DNA of 64,000 nucleotides from Ancylostoma caninum (GCA_037903475.1 JBAJFG010000362.1:372001-436000), one strand, 5' to 3'; counted from the stretch's first letter, positions 22,001 to 29,884 are shown. Numbers and translations: made by a program. The notes: a model not told the origin generated them from the sequence alone.

Positions 22001-23526
22001 TTTCCACAGGAAGTTTCAGATGGACAACTTTTGCATAGCAGAACTTGTAAAAAAAAAAGAAAGAACATGACTTCTAATGCCCATAGTAATAGTAAACCAA
22101 AATACATTCTAAGAACTTTCCCCTTCTCTATGCCCTAAACTCGTCTCTTCTTCGACTGCGACGTGGGTAGGTGCAAATGCACCTACCGGCTGTCGCAAGA
22201 AACAATAGCAGAAGCTTGTCGGGCCGGATTTCCGGCCCCTGAACCAGCAAGCAGCGGTTTTCTCTATGATTGTGCACTTGGCTGACGTCATTTACGTGCC
22301 AACAGATGAGCAAAACCACAAGCGCACACAGCTTCGAACGAAAAAAAAAAAGAAACTGCACAAATTTCGCCATGCTATAGGAAGAATGAAAGAGGAGACA
22401 TTCATCATCTGCTTGGAGAAAACATGCACGGAATCCAGGTAAGAAAATTTTTCGTTTTTGTAGTTTATGTATATTTTAGCAGGTGCACGCTATCGAAAAA
22501 AATCAACGTCAGCGACCATAAGGGAAATATCTCTATACCTCTAAAAGGGAGTTTGCTGAACAGACACATTAAGCACTACTTTCTTGACCTTGTCAACCAA
22601 TGCCCTCCAACCATCGTAATCCAGTGGATCGAATCCATGCAGAGTCGAAAAAGACACACATATGTCAGGACTTCAAGGAATTTGTGTGGTTTCCTAGAGC
22701 CACGACAATGAAAAGCTAGGTAAAACTACATTCGAAATGAATACCCATCGCGCCAGGTAACGATGTTCCTAAAAATTGATGAATACTATTTGACAGATTT
22801 TAGGGAACTTATGGAAGATAAATGGAGCCGTAGCGAGTGGTATTAAGAAAAGTGAGTGATAACATGTGTTGTGTTGCAGATATCCTTAGAACGACTTTGG
22901 AAGCAAATATTCTGCGTGGGCTCAAATCTGGGAATAAGAGTTTTTTCATTAGTGAAAGCAAACATATCAGCGAAAAACCGCCAAGAAATAAGGCAGAAAA
23001 GTCAACACAGCTAAACCTCAGCGCGAGACTGAATAGATTCTGTGAAACTGCTATTGGAAATCTAACAAAATCAATGCGGTAACCACGATAACATTGCTAA
23101 AAAAGGCAGATGAATGGATAAAATCATTATCAAGAACAAATATTTGAGAGAAAAAAAAGATCGTTAAAAATGCTTGCAAGGGCTTTGTTGGGGGAAACCA
23201 CAGTAACCATTCGCTAAAAAAGAGCATATAGAGAAAGATCTGGAGTGCAATTACATGAAAAAAGCGGAAAAAAATGGCCATAACTGTGAGAATTCACAAC
23301 TTCCTTTTCCTAGTAAAAAATTGGCAAACATGTGAAGGCACTTCGAGGAAAATATGCAAAAAAAAGCGTAATGTTGAGCGCTTGTCGTCTCCAGGTGATT
23401 GAAAGCAATGACATTACGCAACGCACACTCACCTCTTAGTGCTGGACGTGATCCGGAGAACGGTGACAATAGGGACAGTATCACATCAGTGCTTGAAAAA
23501 TTCACATCAATTTCAGCTGCATCCAT
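196..23526 (-). CDS. Multi-exon gene 1: N-terminally anchored, acidic Ser-rich protein, family not recognised (overview)
   Basis: Eleven exons on the minus strand, in transcript order 23526-23433, 16630-16549, 15555-15477, 8155-8066, 5460-5394, 3975-3862, 3205-3152, 2528-2419, 814-669, 616-509 and 441-196, join without a frame break and give 396 residues. Most junctions have gtaag, gtgag or gtag donors and pyrimidine-rich acceptors. Residues about 34-49 are hydrophobic and could form a membrane anchor. The rest is hydrophilic, rich in Ser and Asp, with several Asp/Phe clusters (DDMFDDV near 96, SVFDDV near 226). No catalytic domain was recognised. An N-terminal anchor followed by an acidic tail is the layout of some organelle-contact tethers, but that is only an inference. 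The 3' end may lie outside the window. Confidence 0.62.
509..616 (-). CDS. Gene 1 exon 10, basic helix-like
   Basis: The acceptor is the consensus atttcttttcag. The frame reads SELGSEAGSCGGSVMSSRSN, then LRELRKRLSKAMDPQ, then two bases. The LRELRKRLSK run would make a basic amphipathic helix. The donor gtacat is weak, but the 67-base intron it defines ends at ttctttag and restores frame with exon 11 as a Gly codon. Without splicing the frame stops four codons later. Confidence 0.62.
669..814 (-). CDS. Gene 1 exon 9, acidic
   Basis: Starts at a tctctctag acceptor in phase 0, as exon 8 requires, and reads 48 codons including LPYDDVVESDDTNHDDLMRM and YMYRSVILA. It ends at a gtaagg donor in phase 2. 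The intron to exon 10 is 52 bases (617-668), a typical nematode length. The frame on the opposite strand at 503-730 is a shadow of exons 9 and 10. Confidence 0.68.
931..1124. repeat. TAA/ATA trinucleotide microsatellite
   Basis: About 190 bases of almost pure taa repeats with a few c or g interruptions, in the 815-2,418 intron of gene 1. It produces a spurious poly-Tyr/Leu frame on the minus strand. Confidence 0.95.
1248..2142 (+). mobile_element. MITE family A copy 1, mariner-like TIRs, 895 bp
   Basis: Both ends carry a perfect 30-bp inverted repeat starting TTAGGTTGTTACATAAGTTT and are flanked by TA on each side, as for Tc1/mariner insertion. The interior has no long transposase frame and no recognisable D,D34D motif, so it is non-autonomous or very decayed. 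It lies in an intron of gene 1. Related copies are at about 13580 (reverse, truncated) and 15573. Confidence 0.82.
2225..2352. repeat. AAATA/AATTA low-complexity tract
   Basis: Repeated aaataaat, then (aatt)n. Simple sequence in an intron, with no coding signal. Confidence 0.8.
2419..2528 (-). CDS. Gene 1 exon 8, Pro-rich
   Basis: The acceptor is gatgatgttttag and the donor is gtgagtac. It reads 36 codons including FPEPQPGPSIISRAPLSPSK and DFCSVFDD, in from phase 1 and out at phase 0. A second acceptor eight bases further in (ttttccag) cannot be excluded. Confidence 0.62.
3152..3205 (-). CDS. Gene 1 exon 7, short, two readable frames
   Basis: Fifty-four bases lie between acceptor gcacttcctag and donor gtgagtag. 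In phase 1, the phase of both neighbours, it reads KVRFCGNSITGSHTAAE. In phase 0 it reads EKFDFVEIPSLEVTQQLN, also without a stop. Phase agreement favours the first, while residue composition arguably favours the second. RNA evidence is needed to choose. Confidence 0.5.
3862..3975 (-). CDS. Gene 1 exon 6
   Basis: In the phase left by exon 5 it reads 37 codons, including SRAFSSSMSDRSASLRIVWE and CWEDEFATG, and leaves phase 1 at a gtaattt donor. The acceptor (tttttgaacccag) is weaker than the others, so the 5' boundary could lie a little further upstream. The Ser/Arg-rich start suggests a phosphorylation-prone linker (inference). Confidence 0.6.
4240..4507. mobile_element. Short hAT-like MITE with GTGGCGGACGCAG ends
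   Basis: The left end cggtggcggacgcag and the right end ctgcgtccgccactg are inverted. C-runs lie next to both. The flanking octamers ctgtatta and gtgtctta match at six of eight positions, consistent with an old 8-bp hAT duplication. Related right ends occur at about 17680-17755 and 60000-60022. Confidence 0.55.
5394..5460 (-). CDS. Gene 1 exon 5
   Basis: The acceptor is atcaaaattccag and the donor is gtagctaat. The 22 codons read DGMSTDELAAKSLLSALPKA then DF, with one base left over (phase 1), which matches exon 6. The composition is typical of a soluble, partly helical segment. Confidence 0.66.
5461..8065 (-). other. Gene 1 intron 4, no confident feature
   Basis: About 2.6 kb. A possible extra minus-strand exon starts after a strong ctcacttccag acceptor at 6061 (SSYARKKIAEYEDSKMNVSD and on), but its phase does not fit exons 4 and 5. 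Short mariner-type ends (TTGGTGCAAAA) occur at about 6645 on the minus strand and 6741 on the plus strand. Nothing else was recognised. Confidence 0.4.
8066..8155 (-). CDS. Gene 1 exon 4, acidic
   Basis: Ninety bases between a gagattttag acceptor and a GAG|gtagca donor give 30 residues in phase 0 to 0, including SDDEDDERDDMFDDVHSRY. The very acidic run with a central Phe is unlike chance translation. The opposite strand has a short ATG frame here with Cys/His pairs, but it lacks splice support and is treated as a shadow. Confidence 0.62.
8515..9240. repeat. Decayed copy of the 25-kb interspersed module
   Basis: Contains degraded versions of the units seen at 25.0-26.6 kb: a cagcg...ccccagt segment followed by aaaatcaataaatcgaca-type segments. 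The open frames on both strands here follow this repeat and are not taken as genes. Confidence 0.45.
9290..9600 (-). CDS. Weak exon candidate in gene 1 intron 3
   Basis: After a cttttcttag acceptor the minus strand stays open and reads, for example, DETYALFDNLSRKFEKCMRH. A possible gtgaag donor near 9404 would leave phase 0. It could be an alternative gene 1 exon or chance. No family was recognised. Confidence 0.22.
10006..10260. repeat. Palindrome built on the aatagcaacc minisatellite
   Basis: Arms of 55 bases (10097-10151 and 10193-10247) are near-perfect inverted copies, separated by about 40 bases that repeat the same unit. The unit is the aatagcaac motif also seen at 12.9 kb. The left flank carries acggattggagccgaac, which is also shared with 13.07-13.13 kb. 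Confidence 0.8.
10538..10758. mobile_element. 221-bp foldback MITE
   Basis: The left half (ttagttcacagagggcg...acgactttg) is inverted in the right half (ending ccctctgtgagctaa). Arms are about 55 bases with some mismatches, and the ends are TTAG/CTAA. No coding content. Confidence 0.7.
11071..11626. repeat. Large palindrome with telomere-like TTAGGG motifs
   Basis: Left arm 11071-11300 and right arm 11395-11626 are near-perfect inverted copies around a 95-base centre. Each arm holds ggttagggttaggtaagg (plus strand at 11198-11226, reversed at 11466-11497) and a C- or G-run. The array is too short and irregular for a telomere, and nematode telomeres use TTAGGC. Confidence 0.82.
11622..11935. 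repeat. Second inverted pair abutting the 11-kb palindrome
   Basis: About 100 bases from 11622 (ttatttgaa, cacgaatatcg, ttttgcaccgcac) reappear inverted and diverged at about 11830-11935. The cacgaatatc motif is shared with the larger palindrome, so both probably come from one repeat family. Confidence 0.6.
12177..12325. repeat. Hairpin repeat, 150 bp
   Basis: The outer segment tagatccaccg and the inner segment cctgagatca/gtggcgtcctgc are inverted across a short centre (12237-12263). This looks like a short foldback element with no coding content. Confidence 0.7.
12903..13150 (-). repeat. aatagcaac minisatellite and flank, reverse relative of the 10-kb copy
   Basis: About eight units of the 10-11 base aatagcaacc(g) motif, then variants (tagcccgaatagcaccc), then ggattggagccga three times in alternating orientation. 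The order reverses that at 10.0-10.26 kb. Confidence 0.78.
13580..14277 (-). mobile_element. MITE family A copy 2, truncated
   Basis: Starts with tgttgttacataagtttcc next to TA and follows the reverse complement of copy 1 as far as the block gtctaat...gatttctc, then similarity stops. About 200 bases and one terminal repeat are missing. A 91-residue minus-strand frame lies inside, but it is not a recognised transposase. Confidence 0.72.
14645..14910 (-). CDS. Weak exon candidate in gene 1 intron 3
   Basis: An 83-residue frame with protein-like composition (VPAKDGAHLSAAGIIPSSIT, NVHLNFPLVQISADEFRSGI) follows possible gtgccag and gggtcag acceptors. No good donor was found and the family is unknown. 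It may be a fragment of an old gene or element. Confidence 0.22.
15477..15555 (-). CDS. Gene 1 exon 3
   Basis: The acceptor is gatatttctttcaag and the donor is gtaagcttg. Only one of the frames compatible with its neighbours works: the phase-0 frame meets a stop, while incoming phase 2 gives 26 residues ending ATADRRLLYATG. It leaves phase 0. A mariner-like MITE begins 18 bases upstream of the acceptor, inside the intron. Confidence 0.66.
15573..16423 (+). mobile_element. MITE family A copy 3, 851 bp
   Basis: TTAGGTAGTAATCTAAG at the left and an inverted TTAGGTTGTAACATAAGTTT at the right, each beside TA. The interior aligns by eye with copy 1 throughout, including the gtcgctgg, ggcaaatcggttctcg and aatttgg blocks. 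It sits in gene 1 intron 2, close to exon 3. Confidence 0.8.
16549..16630 (-). CDS. Gene 1 exon 2, candidate membrane segment
   Basis: Bounded by a canonical acceptor (tttgcaatttcag) and a canonical gtaaggg donor. In the phase left by exon 1 it reads RASGVLLVAGVGSYCAYRIC and six more residues, a short hydrophobic run with basic residues after it. All three frames are open in this 82-bp exon, so the frame rests on phase agreement with exons 1 and 3. If correct it gives a single N-terminal membrane anchor. Confidence 0.62.
17490..17756. repeat. Degraded relative of the 4.2-kb hAT-like MITE
   Basis: The segment gtccatccgggtcctcagaaggcg, then a C-run, then tctgcatctgccactg parallels 4420-4507. 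The left end is no longer clear. Confidence 0.45.
19588..19938 (+). CDS. Plus-strand ORF inside gene 1 intron 1, unrecognised
   Basis: A 116-residue frame (LELWLNNLLVEHRSCLGCSA; KFIIPKDVLLPLSLHFLNFV) without stops, opposite to the host gene. Composition is plausible, but there is no supporting splice site or family match by eye. It could be a nested gene exon or chance. Confidence 0.22.
   Translation: MKCLELWLNNLLVEHRSCLGCSAKEEIRCTPRAVIGLKGGLSLFWKLYKTSLTSELPELSRKMKFIIPKDVLLPLSLHFLNFVSLFKMENIAKITADLCQNLKHISLYTHLIASME
20784..20938 (+). CDS. Plus-strand exon candidate with a WSTWSSC motif
   Basis: After an acacatatcag acceptor the frame reads NENSEAMKNVHELFTKHPAN and, at its end, DWSTWSSCANKI before a gtaggtttg donor. 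W-x-x-W-S-x-C is the core of thrombospondin type-1 repeats. A possible continuation from 20971 (NGAYRTCKNISGNERHATLT) has spaced Cys residues, but the implied 32-base intron is too short and shifts frame. The call is therefore tentative, or the gene is broken. Confidence 0.3.
22386..22711 (+). CDS. Two-exon plus-strand candidate inside gene 1 intron 1
   Basis: ATG at 22386 reads MKEETFIICLEKTCTES to a gtaagaaaa donor at 22439. A 41-base intron ends tatattttag, and exon 2 (22480-22711) continues in phase with RCTLSKKINVSDHKGNISIP and HYFLDLVNQCPPTIVIQWIE to TGA, 94 residues in all. Intron length, splice sites and phase agree. The protein is basic, with six Cys, and its family is unknown. It lies opposite to the host gene. 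Confidence 0.38.
22880..23078 (+). CDS. Plus-strand exon candidate, unrecognised
   Basis: Follows gtgttgcag and ends at a gtaacc donor. It reads ILRTTLEANILRGLKSGNKS through AEKSTQLNLSARLNRFCETA. An upstream piece (22813-22851) can join, but only by a 28-base or a non-consensus 44-base intron. It may belong with the candidate at 22386. Confidence 0.3.
23433..23526 (-). CDS. Gene 1 exon 1 with start codon
   Basis: ATG at 23526 opens 31 codons beginning MDAAEIDVNFSSTDV and ending SGSRPALR plus one base, followed by a consensus gtgagtgtg donor. It leaves phase 1, which is what exon 2 needs. No acceptor was needed to explain the 5' end, so this is taken as the first coding exon. The start could move if an upstream coding exon exists. 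Confidence 0.6.
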
Positions 23527-24732
23527 TCCGTGTTGATCAATAAAACCGGTCGTAGATCATCGAATCGATCGATTGTGCAGATCATAGAACGTTCTTAGCG
23601 GCAGGCGACCATCATCGCGACAGCACGTCCTACGATCAGATCAATGCCAGAAAACGGAGGGCGGTCCATCCGTGGGGATGAGTGTGCGTACGGGACAGCC
23701 GAAAAATGCGAGAACACGGAAAACGTGGAGGTTACAGCGTGACAGATGGTGAAGCAGTGCGCTAAGCAGAGATGCGACAGACGTAACCACTATAGGAACA
23801 GCAGTTTACACCATAGTACGTATCGTGATGACACTCTCGCAGCCGGATAATTTGCATAAACGCATAGTAGTTGGCGTGGAGAACTCAATGAGTGAACGGG
23901 GGCGGTGACGTCACAATAAGTGGGACAAGTTTTAGCGTGGCAGCGTTTGGACGCAGAGTAAAAATACGAGAATTCACTGGAATTTTGACGAGTGAAGTGC
24001 AGACACAAGATATTTAAACTTCTCAAGCTAACTTGCCTCCAGGACAATTGATTTGAAAGCACAAGTGGATTCGACGGCATTATTTCCTCTCGCAAAAAAC
24101 ATTAGTTATGAGCTATTTCGTGTTCTTCCATGTCTAATATTATAAGATGCGCAAAAACTGAAAATCATGAATCAGCGTAGGAGGGAAATCAACTGGAGAT
24201 CTCGCATTCGAAACAGTGGCAATGGACTTGTAGAAGGAATCTTGTCCTACTTTGCTATAGGTTCAAAAGGTGTACTCTGCAGGAGGCAAGAAATAACCAA
24301 TAAAATCAGACGCCGCATTCTCACTTTCTCTTTTTCCCGTTCGAAACACCTTCTTCAAGATAAGTTAATCGTTACGATCCCATCCTTACAAATATTTTGA
24401 AGCTGTACACTGAGCATTATCTATATCTGTTATTTGGTCCAAAAAGCCACAGATGTCCCATTGGAAAAATGCACGAGATGCCCGAAGGCTCATTCCCCGC
24501 GTGGCCAAAACCGGCAGAAATCCGCTTCCAGCACTTGTCCTAAACTTCAATAATTTGATGGCAAACGGCTCACTAACCACCGCATACTCCAGGAATTTTA
24601 CAGTTTGTGTGCAACCTTCACCAGCTCCGGAAGCCTTTCGCAAAAAGAACCACCAAACATGAGCATATAAAAGGCAGTCGCCAGGGAAGTGCTTATGAAA
24701 TAAGTAGTAGTGTCTTCAGATCACAATTATTA
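23527..24732. other. Upstream region of gene 1, no gene recognised
   Basis: This 1.2-kb stretch should contain the gene 1 promoter and 5' UTR. No clear TATA box, splice-leader acceptor or further coding exon was identified. The minus frame at 23790-24095 lacks protein-like features. Confidence 0.35.
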
Positions 24733-25858
24733 CATACTAGATGGCATACCCGGCTTCGCTCGGGTGTTTTACAACCCCGGCTTTCTCACATTGATGAGAA
24801 CAATTGCCATTGCTGGTAAAATCATTGGAAATACCCATAACTTTGGTGGTGAGCACACTAGCGATGCTCAGGTACAGGGCATTCCCCTCCGAGTAAACAT
24901 CGCGTTGGAGACACGCGCGCGAACTGATCCATTCCAAAGATCAAAATCTCAATCGAAAGGCTACGTGGGAATGGTTATTAGCGGTTCGGACGTAGCCTTT
25001 CAACTGAGAATTTGATCTGTGGAATGGATCAGCGCGCGCGTGTCTCCAACGCGATGTCTACTCCGGAGTGAGAGCCCTGTAACGCCTCCCCTCAAGTAAT
25101 CCCGTAAGCGAAACGTTAGTGTCAGTGAAGTTATTTCGATGACGAATTCGTGGAAAACAGTGGCCATATTCGTGTTCAGCGTACTGAGATACCCCAGTGT
25201 ACATGTCCCCACCGACCCTTGAGCAAAAAAGCGAAAAGTCAATAAAATCGATAAATCGATATTTTCGTGCGCAGCGGTTGCCATATTCATGTTCAGCGCA
25301 TTAAGAAACTCCGGAGTGAAAGCCCTGTAACCCCTCCCCTCAAGTAATCCCGTAAGCGAAACGTCAGTGTCAGTACAGTTATTTCGATGACAAATTCGTG
25401 GAAAACAGTGGCCATATTCGTGTTCAGCGTACTGAGATACCACAGTGTACGTGTCCCCACCAACCCTTGAGCAAAAAAGCGAAAAGTCAATGAAATCGAT
25501 AAATCGATATTTTCGTGCGAAGCGGTTGCCATATTCATGTTCAGCGCATTAAGAAACCCCAGTAGGCATATTCTCATCGACTCCTGGGGAAAAATAGCGA
25601 AAAATCAATAAAGTCGATAAATCGATAGTTTCGTGCAAAGTGTTTGCCATATTCGTGCTCAGCGTATTGAGATACCCCAGTGTACGTGTCCCCACAGACC
25701 CCTGAGCAAAAATAGCGAAGAATCAATAAAATCGATATAATCGATAAATCAATCGATATTTCCTAGAGGAAAGTAGCCTAAAACCTCCGCCGGCCTTTGA
25801 TGGGTATGTGTGCAAAGTTTGGTCCCGATCGGTTAATCCTCCGCAATTTCTATAAGGA

Positions 25859-25948
<90 letters not shown>

Positions 25949-25980
25949 GCACAGACATTCTACTTTATATATACAGATTT
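24733..25980 (+). repeat. Interspersed repeat module 1 with internal tandem units
   Basis: Begins catacccggcttcgctcggg and ends tttatatatacagattt. The inside holds several tandem units of roughly 110-250 bases built from gccatattcgtgttcagcg, ataccccagtgtac, tccccaccgacc and aaaatcgataaatcgat. Near the end is a catac/ta/ca microsatellite (25861-25948). It has the look of a tRNA-less interspersed element of unknown class. Confidence 0.75.
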
Positions 25981-26080
25981 GTCAAGGCTATAGTTCGGTG
26001 AATTTGTGGAAAAAACAGAATTCGACGAGAAAAAAAAAACAGATAAAACTTTTCTCAACATAATAATTATGAAACAACTA

Positions 26081-26786
26081 GCTGCCGTACCCGGCTTCGA
26101 TCGGGTGTTTTACTACCTTGGCTATACCACACTGCTGAGGCCGATTACTATCACCAACTAATTCCTCCATAATTTTGGTGATCAGCATGTTAGCGAAGCC
26201 TAGATGACCCTTTCCCATCGACTTGCGGGCGAAAAGTTAGCAAAGCTGTTTCGGTGACTTTGAATCGATGCATTCGTACAAAGTGGTTGTCATATTCACA
26301 CTCAGCGTATCGAGGAACCCCAGGAGAGATGTCTTCACCGCTCCATTGGGCGGAAGAGCCGAAAGTCAATAAAATCGATTGATCGAACTTTCGTGCAAAA
26401 TGGTTGTCATATCCGTATTCAGCGTATTGAGAACCCCTGAAGACATGTCTTTTTGTCCGTCCCCGAACGAAAATGGAAAAAATCGATAAAATCAATAAAT
26501 CAACATTTCGTGCAGTGTGATTGTCATATTCGTATTCAGCGTATTGAGGAACCCCAGAAGACATGTCCCCACCGACCCCTGGCCAAAAATGAAGAAAAAT
26601 TAATAAAATCGATATAATCGGTAAATCAATCGATAATCCCAGGTGAAAAGCAGCCTAAAACCTCCGCCGACTCCTGAGGGACCTGCATGCAAAATTTGGT
26701 CCGGATCAGTTCCCTCTACGCGATTTGTATAAGTAACATACAAACGTACAAACACACAAACACAAACACAAACACAAACACAAACA

Positions 26787-26865
<79 letters not shown>

Positions 26866-26886
26866 TCACCTTTATATATACAGATT
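26081..26886 (+). repeat. Interspersed repeat module 2
   Basis: Same plan as module 1: gccgtacccggcttcgatcg at the start, three or four cagcgtattgag...aaaatcgata units, cctccgccgactcctgaggg, a microsatellite, then tttatatatacagattt. Only about 100 bases separate the modules, so they are a tandem pair. Confidence 0.75.
26751..26872. repeat. CA dinucleotide microsatellite
   Basis: A run of (acaaac)n followed by about 80 bases of pure (ca)n at the 3' end of module 2. Expected to be highly length-variable. Confidence 0.95.
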
Positions 26887-27613
26887 TACACCTTTGAATA
26901 CCTCCAGGTTGATCATTGAATTTCTACTGATGAAAATTGTAATCCCGTACAGAAATCTCAGGACCATGAGTGATCTCAACAAATCCCGGTTCAAAAAAAA
27001 GTTTTCACAAAAAAGTTTATGATAAAAAATTTCACTATAACTGTTCTCATTCCAGACCACATGATTTGAGGCTCACTAAAAACTTCTGGGTGAAGAAATG
27101 TGTCCCGATATGTTATGTTAAGATATTCGTCGATACAATGACGTCAATAATTTCACGGTTTTATGGCACAATTCGCGCGAATCGCACGGACAGGAGCAAA
27201 AATTTCGGAAACAGAATTACGGGGTGTGGGAAAAGTATTGATGATTTTTTGGGATATTTTTGTGCGTATTTTAAATTGTGTGGAATCATTTTCTTTGTGT
27301 TCCCCCTTGGCTAAATCCTCATTTTGAAAACAATCCACCCGTGTTTCGACAAGATTGCGCACTTTGTAGGCCCTAGCATTCCTGGTAGTTGTGCGGCAGC
27401 AGCTGCGAGTTTTATTTCCCGTTCCTCCACTCCTCCCTCTCTCCCACCCGAGTCCTATGTCGTCTGCGAGAAGTGTCCGAGCCTCAAGGCAGACTATCAC
27501 CCACCTTCATACCCACTTCAGCAACAATTTTCCTGACAATAGGCACAATCAATGTTCGATTCGGGGCACAGCACGATATGGTCACTGGAGGTTGGGCACT
27601 ACCAAGTCTACTG

Positions 27614-28104
27614 AGAACTCCTGTATGTCAGCTTTATTGGTTAGCTTTCGGTATGCTAATACCTTCTTCGGACCTACAATGTGTCTACATACTGCAGCAG
27701 GTCTTCAACAGTCAACATCAACAACTAACCAAACAAGTGGCAAAATATGTAGTACAACACAACAACAATGCAGTTCTTAGACGAATAAGAGCTACTACGA
27801 ACGCGAAGTGATGTCACAATCGCCCCTATATGATAAGCCTCAATGCTTCCATTAGCTCGTCCCTGTTGTTTATTTCAGGAGACAGTCGCTTTATCGCCAA
27901 GGCTTCTGGTAGTTTCCTTTCTAGAGGGCCTCTAATGAGCGGTGTATCACAGTAGCTTCGATCGCAGGCGGGTCCTTGTATGTGTGGTACAGGGTTCGGT
28001 TCGGTTTGCTTTCATATACAGAGGATGTGCACCGCGAGAATGCATCACTATGTTTTTGGAGAAAGGCTTTTTGTACCAGGTGTAGTGTTTGGTACCGTTG
28101 CAAA
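27614..28104 (-). mobile_element. Inverted, internally deleted copy of the Penelope 3' end
   Basis: The reverse complement matches parts of 28600-29620 in order: the end of the RT frame, then a jump of about 500 bases to RTLYHTYKDPPAIEATVIH-type coding, the stop region, the aaataaacaacagggacgag segment, and the distal stem-loop and polyadenylation-like segment. It joins the forward RT directly at about 28104. Partial inverted or tandem copies (pseudo-LTRs) are known for Penelope-like elements. Confidence 0.8.
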
Positions 28105-29282
28105 ACCGGACCTTCGCCCTTAATCGCTGCGAACTTCCTGAAGACGTTTGTTACGCCAGTTTCGATACTGTTTCTCTTTATACGAACGTGAATAATGACG
28201 AAGAAATATACGCTGTGTTGGAACTTCTTCGTGCACATCATGAAGAAATCCACACATTCGGAAAGAGGATGATCTACGAGAGCTTTTAATAGCAACAATG
28301 GAATGTAACATCTTCCAGTTCGATGGAGAATTTTATAAGCAGGAACTTGGCCTTGCGATGGGTTCACGAATATCACCACTGCTTGCCATCATCTATCTCG
28401 ATCATATGAAAAGAAGGTCGTTGGTCACAGGGATTCTGTTTTACAAGCGTTACATAGATGACGTGTTCATCATTAGTTCCACCGCTTCCGACATGTACAC
28501 GATGCTTGAAAATCTCAAATCGTGTGACCCGAACCTACGTTTCACGGTGGAATTACGTGATGACAGTGGTTACATTCCATATCTGAATACGAAGGTCCGG
28601 ATTTGCGACGGTACCAAACACTACACCTGGTACAAGAAGCCTTTCTTCAAAAACAATAATGCATTCTCGCAGTGCACATCCTCTGTATATGAAAGCAAAC
28701 ATGATTCGAAGCCTCATCAATACGGAAAAGAAGACCTGCAATCAAGATTCTCCTGAGGTGGAACAGAACATACAGCAAATATTGGAAGACCATGGCTATA
28801 CGACAGTACAACCTAGTTCATGGCGCCCATTCTTCATCGCTGGAGGTATTCCTTTGCTACTACCTTATGTAAATGAGCAGAGCGTACGGGACGTGAATCG
28901 ACTCGAAAAGTCATCAGGATTGCCAATAAAGCTGGTATTCCGACCACTACCGAACTTGAAAAGCTTGCTGACAGCGTCGAGGATATACGAAGATAAGTGT
29001 GGTCGGAAGAAATGCACTTATTGCATAGAAAAGAAGATCTGTGAACTGCGAGGAACTGTGTATTTGGTGATATGTGAGGGATGCAGGCAGAAATATGTTG
29101 GAGAAACATCGAGACCTCTCTACATACGAGTTGACGAGCACCTGAGAGCGTTGCGCAACCCTTCGTCCTACCCGAAGAGTGGTTTCTCACGACACCAAAC
29201 CCGATACCACACATATGAAGACCCGCCTGCGATCAAAGCTACTGTGATACACTGCTCACTAGAGGCCCCTCTGGAAAGGTAA
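28105..29282 (+). pseudogene. Penelope-like element: reverse transcriptase plus GIY-YIG endonuclease, frameshifted
   Basis: The frame at 28105-28260 gives FDTVSLYTNV (RT motif A). After a frameshift, 28262-28660 gives LGLAMGSRISPLLAIIYLDH and YKRYIDDVFII (motifs B and C, YIDD). After a second frameshift near 28660, the frame to the stop at 29282 gives HPLYMKANMIRSL, the Cys linker CGRKKCTYC and the endonuclease VYLVICEGCRQKYVGETSRP. This is the Penelope RT-linker-GIY-YIG order. The N-terminal part is absent and the two shifts make it inactive. Confidence 0.88.
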
Positions 29283-29625
29283 CTACTAGAAGTCTTGGCG
29301 ATAAAGCGACTGTCTCCAAATAAACAACAAATAAACAAAAAATAAACAACAGGGACGAGCTAATGGAAGCATTGAGGCTTATCACGTAGGGGAGGGAGAT
29401 TGTGACATCGTCACATATCACGTCGCGTTCGTAGTAGCTCGCATTCTTCTAAGAACTGCATTGTTGTTCTGTTGTACTATTTTGCCACTTGTTTGGTTAT
29501 TTGTTAATGTTGACTGTTGAAGAGTTTCTACAGTATGTAGACACATTGTAGGTCCGACGAAGCTATTAGCATACCGAAAGCTAACCAATAAAGCTGACAT
29601 ACAGGAGTTCTCAACAACTATCAGG
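29283..29625 (+). mobile_element. 3' region of the Penelope-like element with stem-loop and AATAAA
   Basis: Follows the endonuclease stop. It contains aataaacaacagggacgagc and, at 29552-29592, the conserved ccgacgaagc...ataccgaaagctaacc stem-loop followed by aataaa. The same segments occur inverted at 27614-27900. Confidence 0.7.
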
Positions 29626-29884
29626 AGCAACTCAGAAATGGGTTACTAAGTACCTTAATAAGTATTGGGGCTCTTTCAGGAAAAAATGAAGTGAACAACA
29701 GTAACATCAATAGCTTCTACTAAAGTCCAACAATGAAATTTCAGCTAGTTCGTGAAGTTCGTGAACATTTTGGTGTAATTTATCCCCAATCCAAGCGAAA
29801 CCCTCGAAAAACTAGTCACTGCCAGGAACTGTCGGAAGCTCCTAGAACTTGTTAAAGAATCCGCCAGGACCACTCTGAACTTTC

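Noticed and set aside
26600..26869. Minus-strand frame with a long Cys-Val repeat
   Set aside because: It is the translation of the CA microsatellite.
27921..28379. 152-residue minus-strand frame as a gene
   Set aside because: Half is the inverted Penelope 3' copy, and the rest is antisense to the RT.
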